Source of the DNA: Cryptomeria japonica
Taxonomy: Eukaryota > Streptophyta > Pinopsida > Cupressales > Cupressaceae
Direction: 5' to 3'
NCBI RefSeq assembly: GCF_030272615.1
Contig: NC_081405.1
Span: 647,032,920 to 647,096,919 of the forward strand
DNA: 64,000 nt
The stretch's first letter is position 1. Each line of letters begins with the position of its first letter. Of the stretch, positions 45,187 to 56,640 are shown piece after piece. Below the pieces are notes generated by a model. The model had not been told where the DNA came from. It made no database searches and was given only the letters and a program-made list of their open reading frames with translations. Position numbers and translations under genes: made by a program.

Positions 45187-47016
45187 TCAGTGAGTAAAAG
45201 ATAGGGGTAGGACCCCTAACTTACTTCTGAGATATTCAAAAGTGTCCCTTAGTAGTGGTTTGGTGAAGATATCTTCTATTTGCTCCTTTGTGCTAACATA
45301 CTCCAACACCACTTTCTTCTCTTGAGCTTCTTCTCTAAGATAATGATATTTGATAGATATGTGCTTTGTCTTAGAGTGCATAACAGGATTCTTTGAAATA
45401 TTAATGGCACTAGTATTGTCACAGAATATAGTTACTGGCTCGGTAATTCTCTTGTTTATACCTTCCAATAGTTGTTTGATCCATGCAATGTTGGTACAAT
45501 TCAATGTTGCAGCAATGTATTCAACTTCTGCTATTGACTGTGAAACACATCCTTGTTTCTTGCTAAGCCAACTCACTAGTCTTTCTCCTAAAAAGAAAGC
45601 TCCTCCACTTGTGCTTTTTCTGTCATCAATGTTGCCTACCCAATTAGCATCAGTATAAACTTTTAAATCAAAATCATTTCCTTTTTGATATACTAAGCCA
45701 TAATCCTCTGTGCCTTTCAAGTATGTAAAAATTCTTTTGATTGTTGTCATGTGTGTTTCCTTAGGATCTGCAGAGAATCTTGCAACTATACCTACTACAT
45801 GTGCTATGTCTGGTCTGCTGTGAACAACATATTGTAGTTTTCCAATCATGGATCGGTAGAGTGTCTCATCAACAGATGCAGATTCATCATTCTTTGATAA
45901 TTTACAGTTGGTAGTCATAGGAGTACTTACTGGTTTTGGATCCTCCATTCCAAATTTTTTCAAGATTTCCTTTATGTACCTGGATTGAGTAATGAAAATC
46001 TCATTTTTCATTCGCAGTATCTGTAAACCTATAAAATACTTTATCTCACCGATTAATGACATCTCAAATTCTTTGCTCATTTCATTTCCAAAGTTCTTGC
46101 ATAAAGAGTCATTTCCACAAAATATAATATCATCAACAAATATGGTCGAGATCAGTATTCCATTTTCATCATTCTTCATGTACATGTTGTTGTTCTCACT
46201 TGTCCTTATAAAAGCAATCTTAATCAAATAAGAGTGCAATCTTTCATACCATGCTCTTGGTGCTTGTTTCAAACCATATAAAGCTTTGTTCAATTTACAT
46301 ACCTGATCTTTATTATTGTCTTCAACAAATCCTTCAGGTTGTTCAATGAAAACTTCTTCTTCTAATATTCCATTCAGAAATGCAGATTTGACATCCATTT
46401 GATATACCTTGAAGTTTTTGAAAGCAGCATAGGCCAACAATGTTCTTACTCCTTCAAGTCTAGCAACAGGTGCAAAAGTTTCACCATAATCAATTCCTTC
46501 TTCTTGAGCATAACCTTTGCAAACTAGTCTTGCTTTGTTTCGAATGACTTCTCCTTTTTCATTTAGCTTGTTTCTGAAAATCCACTTTGTACCGATTACA
46601 TTTTTGTCCTTCGGTCTTGGGATTAGTGTCCATGTGTCATTCTTCTTGATTTGATCAATCTCTTCTGTCATAACATTTACCCAATTTTCACTGTTAAATG
46701 CCTCTTTCACTATTCTCGGTTCAAATTCAGATATCAAACATGTGTTCTGTCTCAGTTTGTTCCTTGTCATCACTGGATCATCCTTATCTCCTATAATCTG
46801 ACTTGGTGCATGATGTCTTCTAACATACTTGGCTACTACAAGCTCGGTAGGCTCTATATGATCTTCTTCATCACTCGGTAACTGGATATTTTCTTCGTTT
46901 TCTTCAACAGTCTTCTTGGTAGGACTTCTCAGTTGAACATAGACAAATTCATCATAGTCTTCTGGTTCCTTGGAATTTCCTTCATCATTTCTTTCTGCAA
47001 ATTCATCAATTTTCAC
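45187..47016 (-). CDS. element D reverse transcriptase and RNase H (open segment)
   Basis: 609 open codons. RT begins around residue 110 with [20 protein letters not shown], then [12 protein letters not shown], catalytic FVDDIIFCG near residue 295, and GLQILR. RNase [33 protein letters not shown], and the closing EDIFTKPL. The first residues are the linker to integrase, so this is a piece of a polyprotein and not a separate gene; its first codon is only the edge of the open frame. Confidence 0.93.
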   Translation of the reverse strand: MKIDEFAERNDEGNSKEPEDYDEFVYVQLRSPTKKTVEENEENIQLPSDEEDHIEPTELVVAKYVRRHHAPSQIIGDKDDPVMTRNKLRQNTCLISEFEPRIVKEAFNSENWVNVMTEEIDQIKKNDTWTLIPRPKDKNVIGTKWIFRNKLNEKGEVIRNKARLVCKGYAQEEGIDYGETFAPVARLEGVRTLLAYAAFKNFKVYQMDVKSAFLNGILEEEVFIEQPEGFVEDNNKDQVCKLNKALYGLKQAPRAWYERLHSYLIKIAFIRTSENNNMYMKNDENGILISTIFVDDIIFCGNDSLCKNFGNEMSKEFEMSLIGEIKYFIGLQILRMKNEIFITQSRYIKEILKKFGMEDPKPVSTPMTTNCKLSKNDESASVDETLYRSMIGKLQYVVHSRPDIAHVVGIVARFSADPKETHMTTIKRIFTYLKGTEDYGLVYQKGNDFDLKVYTDANWVGNIDDRKSTSGGAFFLGERLVSWLSKKQGCVSQSIAEVEYIAATLNCTNIAWIKQLLEGINKRITEPVTIFCDNTSAINISKNPVMHSKTKHISIKYHYLREEAQEKKVVLEYVSTKEQIEDIFTKPLLRDTFEYLRSKLGVLPLSFTH

Positions 47017-47049
47017 ATTTGCACTTTCTACTATTTTGTTAGATGATTT

Positions 47050-47890
47050 GATCAGACATTTAAATGCTTTGCTTCTGGAAGAATAACCTAGAAATGTTCC
47101 TTCTTCACTTTTCTGATCAAACTTGCCATTTATATCATCTTTATGAACATAGCATCTACTTCCAAAGATTTAAAATAACTAACATTAGGTTTCTTACAAT
47201 ACCAGATTTCATATGGTGTCTTCAAAGTACCTTTCTTCAATTGAACTCGGTTCAAGGTGTAAACAACTGTGCTTATTGCTTCTCTCCAAAATGTTTATGG
47301 CACCTTCTTTTCAATCATCAGTGTTCTAGCACAATCCACAATAGATCTGTTTCTTCTCTCAGCTATTCCATTCTGCTATGGAGTTCTCGGTGTAGAGACT
47401 TGTCTTTTAATACCATGATCATTATAGAATAAGTTGAATTCATCAGATGTGAACTCTCCTCCTCTATCTGTTCTAAGACATTTCAGTTGTCTTCCTGTTT
47501 CATTTTCAACTCTTGCCTTGTACCATTAAACATTTGAAAAGCTTCTGATTTTTCCTTTAAAAACATTACTGACATCATCCTTGAATAGTCATCCACGAAT
47601 AATATCAAATACTTATCACCATAATAACTTCGAACTTTCATAGCACCACAAAGATCAGTGTGCACTAGATCTAAAATTCCCTTAGAAGTGTAAGACTTAC
47701 TTGTAAAGCTTGATCTTGTCATCTTACCCATCTGGCATCCTCGACACATACCATTCTCAAGTTTTTCAAGACTCGGTAGACCTCTTACTCTGTGCTTCTT
47801 ACTTATTTGGATCAGATTATCAAAATTTACATGACAAAACCTTTTATGCCATAACCAGGTATCATCAATCTTTGCATGCAAACACTTATT
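47050..47890 (-). pseudogene. element D integrase
   Basis: Zinc domain with WLWHKRFCHVNFDNL and CRGCQMGK, then VHTDLCG and LFVDDYSRM (core acidic residues), later NGIAERRNRS and FWREA. A frameshift near 47485-47510 and stops at 47376 (TAG) and 47295 (TAA) break it. Both stops replace positions that are Gln in the family consensus (TP-Q-QNG, VP-Q-TFW). Confidence 0.9.
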
Positions 47891-47989
47891 CCGAGTTGAG
47901 TCAAGGTGAAATTTATTACCTTTTGTTTGTGTCCGGGTAGCAGCTAACTTTCCATTCTTGTCATGAACTTTGACAATTCCTTTATGAAA

Positions 47990-48235
47990 TTATATTCGGT
48001 AACCTATGTTGTTTATCTGTGCTACACTCAACAAATTGTATTTCAAACATGCAACCCAATAAATATCATTGCATCTTGCATTATCAAGAAGTGTTATAGA
48101 TCCTTTACCTCTTACCAGACATGGTGCATCATAACCAAATCTAACATAGCCTCCATCATAATCTTCTAACATAACAAACTCATGTTTATCCCCTGTCATA
48201 TGATGTGAGCATCCACTATCTATAATCCAAAAATC
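47990..48235 (-). pseudogene. element D protease
   Basis: IIDSGCSHHMTGD carries the catalytic DSG, followed by VRGKGSITL and YNLLSVAQI, the usual copia protease to integrase lead-in. A stop separates it from integrase near 47990. Confidence 0.85.
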
Positions 48236-48316
48236 ATTAGTTTTTATGTGAGATATTAGGGATTTTTCTTCATACCTTTATTCATCTGATCCATCCTTGA
48301 TAGCCACATAAACTAC

Positions 48317-49371
48317 TTACTCTGTATCAGTCTCATATGATTTATCATCGTTAGATTCCTCATCAGCTATTAAGCATGTCTTTCTATCTCTTCTTCTGAA
48401 GTCTTGGTGTCCTATGTAATGATTATCTTTCTGTCTGTCATCTCGGTAATCTCTCTTTTCAGTAAAATCTCTGTCAGGATAGTTAGAAGCCATATGTCCT
48501 ATCTTATCACAATTGAAACATTTCAAAGGTAGTTTTCCTTTATACTTACCTTTGCCTCTCAGTAACCTTTTGGCTAATAGTGCTTCCAACTCTTCTTGAT
48601 TTCTTATTTCCTCATACAATTTGTGTACTTCTTCCATGATCTTCCGAAATATTTCACTTGCTCCATTGTGATCTCCTTTAGAGTACTTATACTTTATTTC
48701 ATTGTAATCATTAGATTCATCAAGATGAAGAGAACTAAATGCAGATTCAACTTTATTTACCGAAGATCCACTGTTATCAAAATTACTTAACTCAAATGCA
48801 TGTAGCTTACCAATAGTAGCATCTAAAGAAACTGGCATATTAGGTACAAACCTCAATTCATTGATTGCAGAGACTCGGATTGCATAAGCTGGTAGAAGGG
48901 TTCTCAACAACTTACTTGTTATATCCTTTTCTTCATAGTTCCACCTGCTTCTTTGATTTGATTGACAATCTCCTTTAGTCTTGTGCTATACTAAGTTATG
49001 TTCTCACCTTCTTTCATCCTCATAGATTCAAGTTGTCCTCTCAGACTGTCTACTTTTTCTCTTTGAACATGTTCATCTCCTCCATATACTGATATGAGCT
49101 TATCCCACATTGCCTTTGCATCATTGCAGCCTTCTAGATCATTAAACTCTGAATCGGTCAATGTAGATGTTATTTCAATCATTGCTTAAATATGTTCTTG
49201 CTTTGCCTTTATCTCTTCCATAGTCAATGGATAGGTGCTCGGTGTAACAAAATCATTCTCCAGATAGTATACAACATATTCTCCAACTCCTGATAGATGT
49301 AGCTTCATCCTTTTCTGCCATGTAGAGAAACTTGACTTGTTCAACTTCGGTGCATCCCTCTTATACATCTT
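48317..49371 (-). pseudogene. element D Gag
   Basis: N-terminal LNKSSFSTWQKRMKLHL, AKAMWDKLISVYG and SLRGQLESMRM are the UBN2-type copia Gag region. The zinc knuckle CFNCDKIGHMASNY has Tyr where the last Cys should be. Stops at 49186 (TAA) and 48991 (TAG) fit Gln codons, and a break near 48910 shifts the frame. It starts soon after the primer site. Confidence 0.85.
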
Positions 49372-49418
49372 TGGATCTTTAACTCAAGTGCCTTTAAACT
49401 TTCCTTCTGGAGTCCAAT

Positions 49419-49430
49419 GCTCTGATACCA
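49419..49430 (-). other. element D primer binding site
   Basis: Minus-strand TGGTATCAGAGC, two bases from the 5' LTR. Confidence 0.93.
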
Positions 49431-49432
49431 AT

Positions 49433-50964
49433 TGATAGTTCTGATACTTAATATAAGTACAAATCCAATAGCCAACAAGATGAGAGGGGGGGGGTGAATC
49501 ATACAAACTTAATCATCCATAAAAACATCAAATTCAACCTCGGTAACTTATATATAAATAATATAACCTGAAACTGTTAAACATGCAAACTCAAAAGCAT
49601 ATGAACAATATAAACCTCATAACACTAGATTTAACGTGGAAACCGAAATAGGGAAAAACCATTGTGGGATTTCGGACCCACTAAAAAATATACTCTTCTA
49701 AAGTATGCTTGGTTAAAAACAAATCCTGTTAAAGATAACAAACACATTGCTAGATGTGACCCGGTTAAGGGATTTTCCTCAAATCTATTAGGATCTTCAC
49801 TTTGTTAGAAGTGACCTTGTTAAAGGATTTCAAACACTCAATCAGAATGTCACCTTGCTAGAGGGTTTTACATATAAGATTGTTAAGTCCTCTTGGTTAA
49901 GAGATTTTCTGTCACTTTCACAAAATAACAGTAATAAAAATCTATCTGCAACTTCACATCTAAAATGCTAAAGCAGATTCCTATTTGTTCAATACAATCT
50001 AGACATAGAACTAATCTTGTCTATCTGTTGGGCTTCTATACTCTGTTATTCTAGCAGGTCTTCATGCTTCTCTGCTCGATAATCACTATGTAGCATCCCT
50101 GTGCATACACTTGCCCGCATGTATTGTTTGTCAATAGTTTCCTATTTCTAAACAATTAGGTAACCGCTTAATCTCCTTGATCACATTTCCCATGATAAAT
50201 CATAGCCATCAGATCTTTAATCTTGTCCAGGTTCAATGCATCTTTTGATCTAAAAACATTTTACCCCGCCTTGGAAATTGCATAATAGTCTTGGAACTTG
50301 TGCTAGGGCATTGCGGTTCAATCTGAGCTGTAGATCTTCATGCTGGCTTTCCATTGCCTTAGATTCGTTAACAAACTTCTTCCACGGCTCACCAATCATT
50401 TAATTTGCTCCAGCTCATCAGCTTCCTTCATTAAATACCGCATGTAAACATTTAATGCATTCTATTATACCTCGGTTACAACTCGGTGAATACTAAACTC
50501 CACTCGATAGACATTCTGCCTTCATTAACCGATAGCAATAACCTTAGGGTTTACCGACTAGGTTCCTTAGGGTTTACCGACTAGGTTCTTTTCTTGATAA
50601 CATAGTATAGTATTAACTTTTACAGTTTACAACATATGTATGATGTTAAAACAATCTAAAACATCATGATCTCATCATTGTCTGACTCGGTAGTAGTTGC
50701 CCATTGAATACCTTATTCATCCCCTTATTCATCATATTCTTTCCTGTGTCTTTTACCGACATCTTTATAATCTATACTTCTCAAGATATGGCAACATCAT
50801 ACTGAATTAGAAAATCAATTTCTTGACATCAATGACAAAATAATAATATCAAGACAGTAAAACATCTTTAATCAGCTATATCCATAATCATCAACAACCT
50901 TCTCAATATCCTTAAGAAATGCCAACAATCTTTCATTGTCTGTTATAATGCAATATTGCCAACA
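49433..50964 (-). repeat. element D, 5' LTR
   Basis: 1,532 bp, plus-strand TGATAGTTCTGATAC..TATTGCCAACA. Contains GGGGGGTGAATCATAC and GATTTAACGTGGAAACC, the motif shared with A, E and the 28605 region. Confidence 0.92.
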
Positions 50965-50969
50965 GTATG

Positions 50970-52059
50970 TAGCGGCAGTATGGGAGACAACATGGGATAC
51001 CAAAGGGAGCATGCTTATATGCTCATCAGAGATAGGATGTGCTCGAGTGGGGGCCCACAATGGATAGTGTAGCAACAATAGAGGAGTACATGACATTGGC
51101 AGGCCAGATCTCGGATTACAGAGCAAGGGTTGTTGATGCGGGGATGACAAAGGAGTTCTTGACCTACTTTGTGGCACATGCAGTGGCACGGATATCGGAT
51201 CCAACAGAGATGTTACCTACTTTTGACGATGAGGAGTATGAGTAGCCATAGAGGCAAGGGGGAATTAGACAGAGAGATGAGGAGGGAGAGGAGGTCAGAG
51301 AGGGAGGTGGGGATGATGGAGGAGGTGATGGAGGAGGAGGATGAGGAGGTTATGAAGGTGATAGAGGAGGTTTGGGGAGAGATAGAGGATGAGGGGTTGA
51401 TGGAAGGAGAGATAGAGGACGAGGAGGGGATGGAGGGAGAGGAGGAGGAATTATCCTTGGTAGTGGTGATGCCGGTAGGGTAGGTGTAGTGTTAGTGGTG
51501 GTGGTGGGTATAGAGGATGATAGGCGACCTGCCCAGAGGAGGAGATTAGATGTTCTACCTCCATCAGTGCCTCAAACAGGGACAGGCATGGGTGGGACCA
51601 TTACATAGGTACCCGTTCAGATTAGGGTACCCACCCATTGACAGGACTCACAAATTAGATCCCTATAGTTCATAGTGCAACAACTATAGGCACAGGTGCT
51701 AGCACAACATCGCTAGATTACATAGATTACAACAGAGCGAGATATAGAGAGAGAGCGTCGGGGCCAAGGAACTTGCAGAGAGATTGCAGAGAGTGATAGG
51801 TGGTGTCTCAATGCAGGACACACTAAGGGAGATACACTAGATGACCATGGTTGCTGAGTACTATAGGCGATTGTATGAGGATCTAGTCCCTAGAGAGCAG
51901 AGAGCTCCTAGCTATGTAGACAGTCGATCTACTCGGAGTCAAACAGGGATAGAGAGAAGAGGTGTTACGGGGCCTTCTCGACATGATCCACCTAGGGGAG
52001 ATCCAGGGGCTGGGACATCAGCTGCGAGACTATCAACCTCAGGATATAGTCATACTTGA
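50970..52059 (+). pseudogene. antisense PMD-family gene in element C, C-terminal part with RG-rich tail
   Basis: Resumes the PMD frame after element D (D plus target copy is 7,713 bp, a multiple of three). It reads RQYGRQHGIP, then WGPTMDSVATIEEYM and VAHAVARISDPTEML to 51242. The same frame then runs into a Gly/Arg/Asp tail with GGYEGDRGGLGRDRG and RRDRGRGGDGGRGGG (51285-51450), an RGG-box-like region. Stops at 50970, 51033, 51243 and 51249 are TAG; those at 51342 and 51390 are TGA inside RG repeats where CGA fits. A frameshift between 51500 and 51770 leads to a helical end (ELAERLQRVIGGVSM, MVAEYYRRLYEDL) closing at 52057. Confidence 0.7.
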
Positions 52060-52139
52060 GAGACTTGTCTCTGTTGTATTTTGATAGACATTTTACCCCT
52101 TGTATATTTCGACCATTTTGAGAGATATATATATATGGC

Positions 52140-52600
52140 ACTGATTTCTTTGATTCTCATGTGATGTGTTATGGATGATGATTTATGATATTCATTGATA
52201 TGATATTTCTATGATGATGATGTAATGATTAGATAGTAATGCTTTTGATATTGAATATGATGCATGAGCTATAATGATGAAAATATGATGATGCTTTCTT
52301 TATCTTGATTTCATTGATGTGTGATATGATAATGATGTGAGATGTATCTTGAAAATAAGATGTATGATAATGATAATGATGTCAGATGTATCTTGAAAAT
52401 GAGATGTATGATAATGATGATGAGATGTATCTCGAAAATGAGATGTATGATAATGATGTGAAATTAATGTAAGATGAAAATGTGATATGTAGCTAAATGC
52501 AAGTGTAAAATGATATGCAACTAAATGCAAGTGTAAAATGATATGCCACTAAATGCAAGTGTAAAATTATATGCAACTAAATTATCACCCTCATTTTCTC
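52140..52600 (+). repeat. two short tandem repeats downstream of the PMD frame
   Basis: About 52320-52460 holds three copies of a 46-bp unit with GATGTATCTTGAAAAT(A/G)AGATG; 52495-52580 holds three to four 28-bp units ACTAAATGCAAGTGTAAAAT. The surroundings are rich in GATGAT/TGATAT. Confidence 0.85.
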
Positions 52601-53533
52601 GTTGTCATTCCTGTGTAGTCACATGTTTTTTCTCTGTTTTGGTTTGTCATCATTGAGATTTTGATATTTTGGAAGTTTATACAAGCATAATGGTATAATT
52701 GAACCATAATGACCTAAGTAAAACACACATGGATTTTGATATTACAAGATGGCACAAGCGTCGAGGTATAGTTAAACCAAGATGACCTGAGTGTTGCTTG
52801 CGTAAAACATACAAGATTTAAGCATTTTTATGTGCAAAGTGGAACAATATCTTCAATGATATGTTTCCAATCATGTCTCAAGACAAATTTGCACCGTACA
52901 AGTGATCGCCTCACACATAGAAAACCCAGAAAATATCAAACTCCTCCGCTACTTTCGCTAGCTCGATGCATCGTTGAGAAATTCAAGAGATCCAATAATT
53001 CAAAAATTTAAGATGCAAAATAGTCAAAACTTCATGCGATATGTAAACAAATTACAATTTAGAAAATCATCCATCATGTGTATTGAAGTTGTTAATGGGA
53101 CCAGTGTCTTGTTTTCTCGGTTGATGAGCTGTTGTTGACAGGGTTTCCTTAGCGTGCTTGGATCCTTGCTTACCTATTGTTGGAATGCTTTAAGTCAGAG
53201 GAATGATTCCCCTAGTTATAGGTATCTATCGATGTGGATATTCATAGTGATTACCAAGCCATGGTGGGATATGATGAACTTATCTTTAGATAATCAAGGA
53301 CAATGACTACGCTAAGTATGTCTGGGACAATGCTGCGTAAAAGGTGTTGGGCGATGGCCATTAGCTTTGACTTTGGATGTAAAAGATATGAGTAATGATA
53401 GATAGAGGAGATGTTCTCTCACAAATAGTGCCTATTTCCAGGTTTTCACAACTTGTTTTTATTGCACCTTTTTGTTGTTTTTCTGATTTTTTTTATTTTT
53501 CTGATTTTTCACTTTTTCCGTGCATTAGACCAC
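52601..53533. other. element C segment between PMD gene and pol, no gene seen
   Basis: No coding signal on either strand. It separates the ends of two converging genes, pol on the minus strand and PMD on the plus strand. Confidence 0.5.
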
Positions 53534-54508
53534 TCAAGTGTAGAATTTCTTTAGATAGATGTTGCTGGTTGGTTCATCGAGCACATCTCCTTTTGAAGTT
53601 GTTAGCTGATAGGTGCCTGATCCATAGGCTGATATGATGACATAGGGACCTAACTAGTTAGGTTCAAACTTCCCCTTCTTTTCTCGATCCTGCTGATTTC
53701 TCGAATTTTCTTTGAGAACAAGATCACCGACTTTAAAAATCCTAGGGATGACTTTGTGGTTGTAGCTTCTACACATGTGCTGCTGGTATGCTTTGAGATG
53801 ATCATAGGAATGTTATTTTTTTTCATCCAGAAACGCTAGTTGTTGCAATTTGTTTACCCAATACTCCTCATCTGGTATGAGACCTTTTAAAGATACTCTG
53901 AGTGATGAAATTTCTACCTTAAGAGGTAAAATTACTTCAGATCCGTACACCAATGAATATGGCATAGCCCCTGTAGGTGTCCCGATTCTAGTCCTGTATG
54001 CCCAGAGTGTCGGATTGAGTTATACATGCCAATCCATACCTGCATCATTTACTGTTTTCTTTAGGATTTTCAAGATTGTTTTATTTGATGCCTCTACTTA
54101 ACCATTCCCCTGTGGGTAGTAAGGTATAGAGAAATGATGTTGAATTCTAAATCATTCACATAGTTCTCACACATCTTGATTTTTTAAGTGATGCCCATTG
54201 TCTATGATGATGGAACTGGGAATGTCGTATCTACAAATTAGATAATTGAGAATAAATGAGGAAATCTATTTTCCAGTTACGGTGGTCATTGGGACTGTTT
54301 CAATCCATTTTGTGAAATAATCTGTTGCAGTGATAATGAACTTGTGTCCATTTGGAGAGGAAAGATGGATTTTCCCTACTAAATCAAGTCCCCACTGACA
54401 AAAAGGCCAAGATGTCGTAAATGACTGCAACTCCTATGTTGGTTCATGGATAAGATTGCCATGAATTTGGCACTTAGGACATTTCTTTGTAAATTGATAA
54501 GAGTCTTT
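53534..54508 (-). pseudogene. element C integrase core and C-terminus
   Basis: CPKCQIHGN closes the zinc domain begun in the preceding frame. Then WGLDLVGKI, ITATDYFTKWIE (core Asp) and YDIPSSIIIDNG (second Asp). The C-terminal end is AYGSGTYQL with a final NIYLKKFYT and a stop at 53534. Several stops and shifts are present. Confidence 0.85.
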
Positions 54509-55573
54509 TCACATTGTTAGCCAGTAATATCCCATTCTCAGAAGGTTTTTAGTGAGAGTAGGACCACTTGAATGCATGCCATAGATACCCTCGTGAAGCT
54601 CATGTAAAGCAGAGTCAGATTCATTATGATCAAGGAAATGAAGAAGAGTACCATCTAGACCTTGATGGTAAAGTGTGTTAGTGGTTAAGGTATAACGGGT
54701 GGCTTGCCGGATAAAGTTACATTTTTTATTACGAGATAGGTCAATGGGTAGGGTATGGGTTTTAAGATATTCATAGATTGTTGAGTATAGAGGAGAGTTT
54801 GAATCGGTTAAGGCATAGATGATGTGGGAAGTAGAATTGTCATAGGCTGGGGAAAACAGTTGCTCTACCAGGAACTCATAATGACTCTGTTGCTTTGGAA
54901 TTTGTAGCAGTGAAGCGATAGTGGCCATTAAATCGACCACTTTGTTGTCCAACCTTGTTATTTGCTCGAAGGTGATGTGTACAAAATACTGTTTGAAGTC
55001 ATCCACCATTCTTTTATATGGCAACAACTTGTCATCCTTTGTCTGATATTCATTGTTGATTTGATTTATAACCAGTTGGGAATCTCCATAGACTTTAAAT
55101 TTCGTGATTCTCCATTCCATGACCATTTTTATTCCTTTGATCAGGGCTTCATACTCATTGATGTTATTGGTGCATGAAAACATGAGCCTATACAATCTTG
55201 GAATGGTGTGTCCTTCGGGGGCGATAAACAAGATGCTGACACCTGATCCATGTTGGGTGTAGGAACCGTCAAAGTACAGGGTCCATTTCTTGAGTGTAAT
55301 AGTAAGGACATCCATGCCTTCCACCTTTATTGGTTTCTTATTTGGTAGTGGTACTTCAACTAATTGATTTGCAATTACTTGTCCCTTGATAGCTCGACGC
55401 TCTATGTATTGGATATCAAACTTACTCAGAATCATGACCCATTTAGCTAGTCTTCTTGTAAGAGCTACTTTGCTGAGTACATACTTGAGAGGATCAATTT
55501 TTGCTATTAGCTTGATTGTGTGAGCTAGCATGTAATGGCAAACTTTTGAGAAGCGAATACCACAACTAAACAA
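54509..55573 (-). pseudogene. element C second (archaeal-type-like) RNase H and integrase zinc domain
   Basis: 354 open codons. They begin in the end of the first RNase H (LAKWVMILSKFDIQYIER), then a second RNase H with YFDGSYTQHGSGVSIL, NEYEALIKGIKM and VYGDSQLVINQ (D, E, D). The integrase HHCC zinc domain begins with HELHEGIYGMHSSG. A second RNase H is a known hallmark of the Tat lineage. Confidence 0.9.
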
Positions 55574-56640
55574 GCCTTCTCAATGAATGTGTAATTTAGC
55601 TCATATCCGTTTAATGTTAGAATGATGTAATATATAGTTGATTCCTTGCCTTCTTGATCTTCTTGTGTTAACAGTGCCCCTAATGATACTTATGTTGTTG
55701 ATATGTAGAGAATGAGTGGCTTTGCTGCTATTGGTGGTACCAAAATTGGTGGATTCATTAGATATTGCTTGATTTGATAGAATGATTCCTCACACTTGGC
55801 TTCCCATCTGAATGGTATGTTCTTATGCAGCAGATGATATAATGGTAGACTTTTATCTACTAGTTGGGCTATGAATCGCCTAATAGACTGTAGCCGTCCT
55901 TGTAGAGATCTGAGTTGACTAATGTTATTGGGAGGTGGCATCTCCATGATGGCCTGTACCTTCGCTGGATCTACTTCAATGCCCTTTTCAGACACAATGT
56001 AGCCTAATAATTTACCTGATGTCACCCCTAAGACACACTTCTTAGGGTTTAGCCTAAATTGGAATTGTTCTAGTCTTTGACATATTTTGTCTAATATGCC
56101 CAGATGTTCTTCCTAGGTGAATGAACTAGCCAATAAATCATCCACATAGTCCTCCATGAAGGTATGTATCATATCATGAAAGAGTGTTGTCATTTCTCTT
56201 TGATAAGTTGCCCCAACATTCTTCAAGACAAAAGGCATGATGTTCCAACAATACGTTCCCCAAGGATAGGTGAACACAGTTTTATCTTGATCCTCTAGAG
56301 CTATCTTGATTTGATTATAGCCAGAGAAATCATCCATTAATGAGAGCATTGCATGGCCTGCTGTTAGGTCCACAATTATGTTGATGCTGGGCAAAGGAAA
56401 GTCATCCTTTGGACAGGCTTTGTTTACATCTCTAAAATCTGTGCATATTCGGATTCTTTTGTCTGGTTTTGAAATTGGTACAATGTTTGAAATGCATTCA
56501 TCATAGTCTATAGGTCAAATGAATTCAATGTCTAATAACTTCTTTAGTTCAGCTTTGACCATTAATGCTGCATGCAGATTCATCTTTCTTAATTTCTGTT
56601 TGACTGGTTTAGCTCCTAGAGCAATAGATAAATGATGCAT
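55574..56640 (-). pseudogene. element C reverse transcriptase and first RNase H
   Basis: RT motifs from the N-side: DFSGYNQIKIALEDQDKT, WGTYCWNIMPF, catalytic YVDDLLASS, then LGYIVSEKGIEVDPAKVQAI and LRSLQGRL. The TAG at 56113 fits a Gln codon. First RNase H starts LYIST..VSLGALLTQED and YELNYTFIEKACLVV; frames shift around 55600-55690. Confidence 0.9.

Larger units (their letters stand above)
43257..50964 (-). mobile_element. element D: Ty1-copia retrotransposon
   Basis: Complete 7,708-bp element with 1.48- and 1.53-kb LTRs, primer site, polypurine tract and 5-bp target duplication GTATG (43252-43256 and 50965-50969). Minus-strand gene order is gag, protease, integrase, RT, RNase H, as in Ty1-copia. 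It is inserted in the PMD-like gene of element C. Stops and frameshifts make it defective, but the RT-RNase H frame is open for 609 codons. Confidence 0.95.

Noticed and set aside
45350-48790. Plus-strand frames of 60-120 codons opposite element D pol and gag
   Set aside because: Shadows of the copia genes.
51169-51483. Glu-rich open frame of about 100 codons
   Set aside because: It is out of frame with the PMD domain; the PMD frame gives the RG-rich tail over the same bases, so the acidic frame is a shadow.
53395-54101. Plus-strand frames near the end of element C pol
   Set aside because: Shadows of the integrase C-terminus on the minus strand.
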